A stretch of 64,000 bases of DNA, from contig JXTB01000121.1 in the NCBI GenBank assembly GCA_002914805.1, forward strand, positions 637,920-701,919, given 5' to 3'. Below, piece after piece: positions 61,700 to 64,000 of the stretch; position 1 is the stretch's first letter, and each line of letters opens with the position of its first letter. Source of the stretch: Parasponia andersonii (lineage: Eukaryota; Streptophyta; Magnoliopsida; Rosales; Cannabaceae). A program made the position numbers and the translations under genes. The notes under the pieces were generated by a model. The model did no database searches. It worked only from the letters and a program-made list of their open reading frames with translations, and was not told the DNA's origin.

Positions 61700-63190
61700 A
61701 AAGCAGCAAGGCAATGAAATACTTCACAACAGTTGAATTTTCATTTGCAGAAACTTTTCTTGGCATGCATAACGGTTTCTTCTTTTCCATGAAAATATTT
61801 ACAGCTTCAACTGGGTTGGAATGTTTCCTGGTTCTTGTGAAAAACGTTCGGTGCCAAAGTGAAATCTCTCTTCTTTGAGAATAAAATAATAAACAAATAA
61901 ATGAGCTCTTATTCATCTTTACCTAGAAGAGAATATTGGGTACTCCGTAAAAAGTGAAAAAAAGAATATATTTTTTCTTTTTTTGCGTTTTTTAAAAAAA
62001 AAAAAAAACCTTTTTGGCTATACAAGGTCAAGGACAGACTCAAGGCCTGTTCTACTAGGCAAATCTTGTAATCTATTTTTAAATAAACTTTTTATGACAA
62101 TGAGATGAGAGGCAATCATTATTAGAGAGGGAGGGGAGCAGAAAAAAAGAACTCTAGTGGGTCCTATAGTCTGCTAAAAAATAAAGTTTGCATAACAGAT
62201 AATCAATATTATTTATCAGCTAATATAACGGCCACATAAGTTAATCTCATTGGAAATAGAGTGTACTTTCTTTAAAAAATAGTAGCAACAATAATGTTAG
62301 GATTCATTTTTACAATGCCACATGATTTGGTACTTAAGTTATCATTTTTGAATTTATTTGTGATAACTGTTTTGAATAATATCAAGTCACGAGTCACGTT
62401 TACTAAAAGAAAAAAAAAAAGTCACGTGCGCTACATTTGATAGTATTGAAAATAGAAGAAAAAGTGAAATATCTAGAATTACTCAAGAAAAAGAAATTGC
62501 GCATAGAAATATATTGGAATTCTAGTACTGCTTTAAGCTAATATGGTAAACCAATTCTCCTCTCCATTTCCATGTCTCGTACATATCTTCTAAATGATTT
62601 GCTTAGCATGGTGACTGACTTTAGCCTTTCACAGCCCCGTTAAAGTTCATAACTAGAATCTTCAACCTGAGCATTACTTGTTTAACCAAAACTGAGGCCC
62701 AATGAATGCTTCAAAGAAAAGTATGTTCACATAACCATACATCACCTAGCCATGTGACGTATTGCATTATTTTAATCTAAATGCTTTTCATATGATTCTG
62801 CCTAAATATTTGATCGACTGTTGAGTCCACCTCTTTTCCAATTTGAACTCTCAGAAAAATTGCAGCAATGTCTGAAACTCATAAGTACGAATGCTATGCA
62901 CTCCAAAACTAGAGATAAGATCGTTAAATAGTCGATGGATATAATACAAGTACAAAAATAGAGCTTCCTAAATCTAACAGGGTGTCTAATTGGCAGACAT
63001 GGTTATTACCATTCATCAATTTCAGCGGTGGGTTTTTCTTCTCTCTGTAGAATGTTTCACTGGAGGTTATAATCATTAATGTGGTTTCAGGTTTGAAACC
63101 CTCTGGTGCCATTATCAGTCAACTTTTCACAATGCCCATCTAAAATGACAAGGCTCTATAAGAAGTTTTTCAATAAATTTGAGACATTTG
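61700..63190. other. Intergenic spacer
   Basis: No gene recognised on either strand; small frames near 61692-61916 and 62924-63112 show no domain. Includes the putative promoter side of the F-box gene. Confidence 0.45.
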
Positions 63191-63191
63191 T

Positions 63192-63975
63192 ATGCTACAG
63201 GAAAAAATCCATAGATCCCGGGTTATAAAATATGTGAAATTAGGGGATGCTAACTTCCTCAAACAACTTTTCGATCAAGACTCCAGCATCCTGCTCAAAT
63301 TAACAACCCAAGAAAACACACCTCACCATGTACCGCTGTGCAATTTGGGCAAGTAAAAGCCGATGCTGAGAATTATAGCCCCTGCAGACCACTTCTAAGC
63401 TGGCAAAATTCTGATGGAGATACTTCACTTCATGTGGCTTCAAAGACTGTAAACTTCTCTGTTGTCAACTTTCTGATTGGAGAAATTCACTCTTTAGTCT
63501 CTGATAGAGACTAAGAATGGAAAGAAGAGCACGTTTTATACTCTAGGATTGAAAGATAGAGGCAACAAAGTTACAGTTTCACGTGAAGCTGTTAGAGCTG
63601 GTCACTGGAAAATGGTTCATTTGTTGATAGTTGTTGAGCCTAAATTGACCTGTATGGAAAATAAGGAGGGTGAGTCCCCTTTGTTCCTGGCAGCAAGAGA
63701 GGGGAAGGCAGAGACAGTGATTCATATATCAATGGAAACTGCATCAGCTGCTCATGGTGGGGCCTGTGGTGATCGTACTTTGGCTGACATGTCACCATTT
63801 TCTGTGTAGTACCTATACAACTCGCTCAAAATATAGTTTATCCAACATCCCTATTCAAGAAGCACATCATACGGCTCAGGTAAGTGATGAGCAAGCACAA
63901 GATATTCTCAACTTACCAGTATTAACTTACAAAGGTGATTCAGAACCACATTATGGAATGGTTCAGGCCAGTAAA
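63192..63975 (+). pseudogene. Ankyrin-repeat protein pseudogene (ACD6/ITN1-like N-terminal part)
   Basis: Ankyrin repeats are visible in three consecutive pieces on the plus strand. Piece 1, ATG 63192 to TAA 63354-63356: VKLGDANFLKQLFDQD and LLKLTTQENTPHHVP. Piece 2, in another frame from about 63341 to a TAA at 63512: RPLLSWQNSDGDTSLHVAS and VVNFLIGEI. Piece 3, from about 63549 in the first frame: HWKMVHLLIVVEPKLTC, ENKEGESPLFLAAREGK and TASAAHGG, ending at 63809. Words such as NSDGDTPLHVA and EGESPLFLAAREG are typical of plant ankyrin-transmembrane (PGG-domain) proteins. Two frame changes and at least one in-frame stop mean the gene is broken. The sequence to the right edge is decayed or continues outside, so the right limit is uncertain. 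No transmembrane PGG part lies in the window. Confidence 0.75.
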
Positions 63976-64000
63976 TAGAAGATTCAAAAGAGGCTTGGGA

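Overview
The window is AT-rich, repeat-rich nuclear DNA from a flowering plant, most likely a eudicot. The evidence is GT/AG introns, an NDR1-type defence gene, a plant ABCB transporter, a plant F-box gene, a CACTA (En/Spm) transposon, Ty1/copia and Ty3/gypsy remnants, plant-type MITEs and a tRNA-derived SINE. The species cannot be fixed from the sequence alone. There are two runs of N (23 at 24072-24094, one at 36552). I recognised no tRNA, rRNA, CRISPR or organellar genes.

Layout. 1-1430: the right-hand part of a large-LTR-like repeat (copy A). 1430-5600: AT-rich spacer. 5747-16463: a 10.7-kb CACTA transposon with 12-bp terminal inverted repeats and a 3-bp ACT target duplication; on the minus strand it carries decayed tnpD-like and tnpA-like transposase genes. 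It also holds a 510-bp direct repeat pair, each copy with a hairpin, and a second internal copy of its own terminus. 16467-34354: mostly spacer plus three more members of the large-LTR-like family (B 20992-23167, C about 26600-29550, D 31527-34354). 34500-36800: (TA)n-flanked MITEs and a SINE with a 10-bp target duplication. 38.5-40.8 kb: a rearranged copia fossil.

The gene-bearing part is 41.8-64 kb. It holds an intact intronless NDR1-like gene (+, 42162-42812) and an intact seven-exon ABCB (MDR/P-glycoprotein) transporter gene (-, 44359-49525) whose exons join without a frame break into 1254 codons. A Ty3/gypsy fossil with two LTRs (50538-55211) lies about 1 kb upstream of the transporter start. 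Next come an F-box gene (-, main exon 56945-58146, probable leader exon near 61.5-61.7 kb) whose long leader intron holds two minisatellites, and an ankyrin-repeat pseudogene running to the right edge.

How the genes relate. NDR1 (plasma-membrane defence signalling), the ABCB exporter and the F-box protein (SCF ubiquitin ligase subunit) have no obvious shared pathway; they are ordinary neighbours. The most informative material is in the mobile DNA: a CACTA element decaying mainly by C-to-T-type stop codons, a MITE family that sits in TA microsatellites, and a dispersed family with very long LTR-like units and a GC-richer leader. I found no clearly new biological system; the best candidates for something undescribed are the large-LTR-like family and the hairpin-bearing repeat inside the CACTA element.
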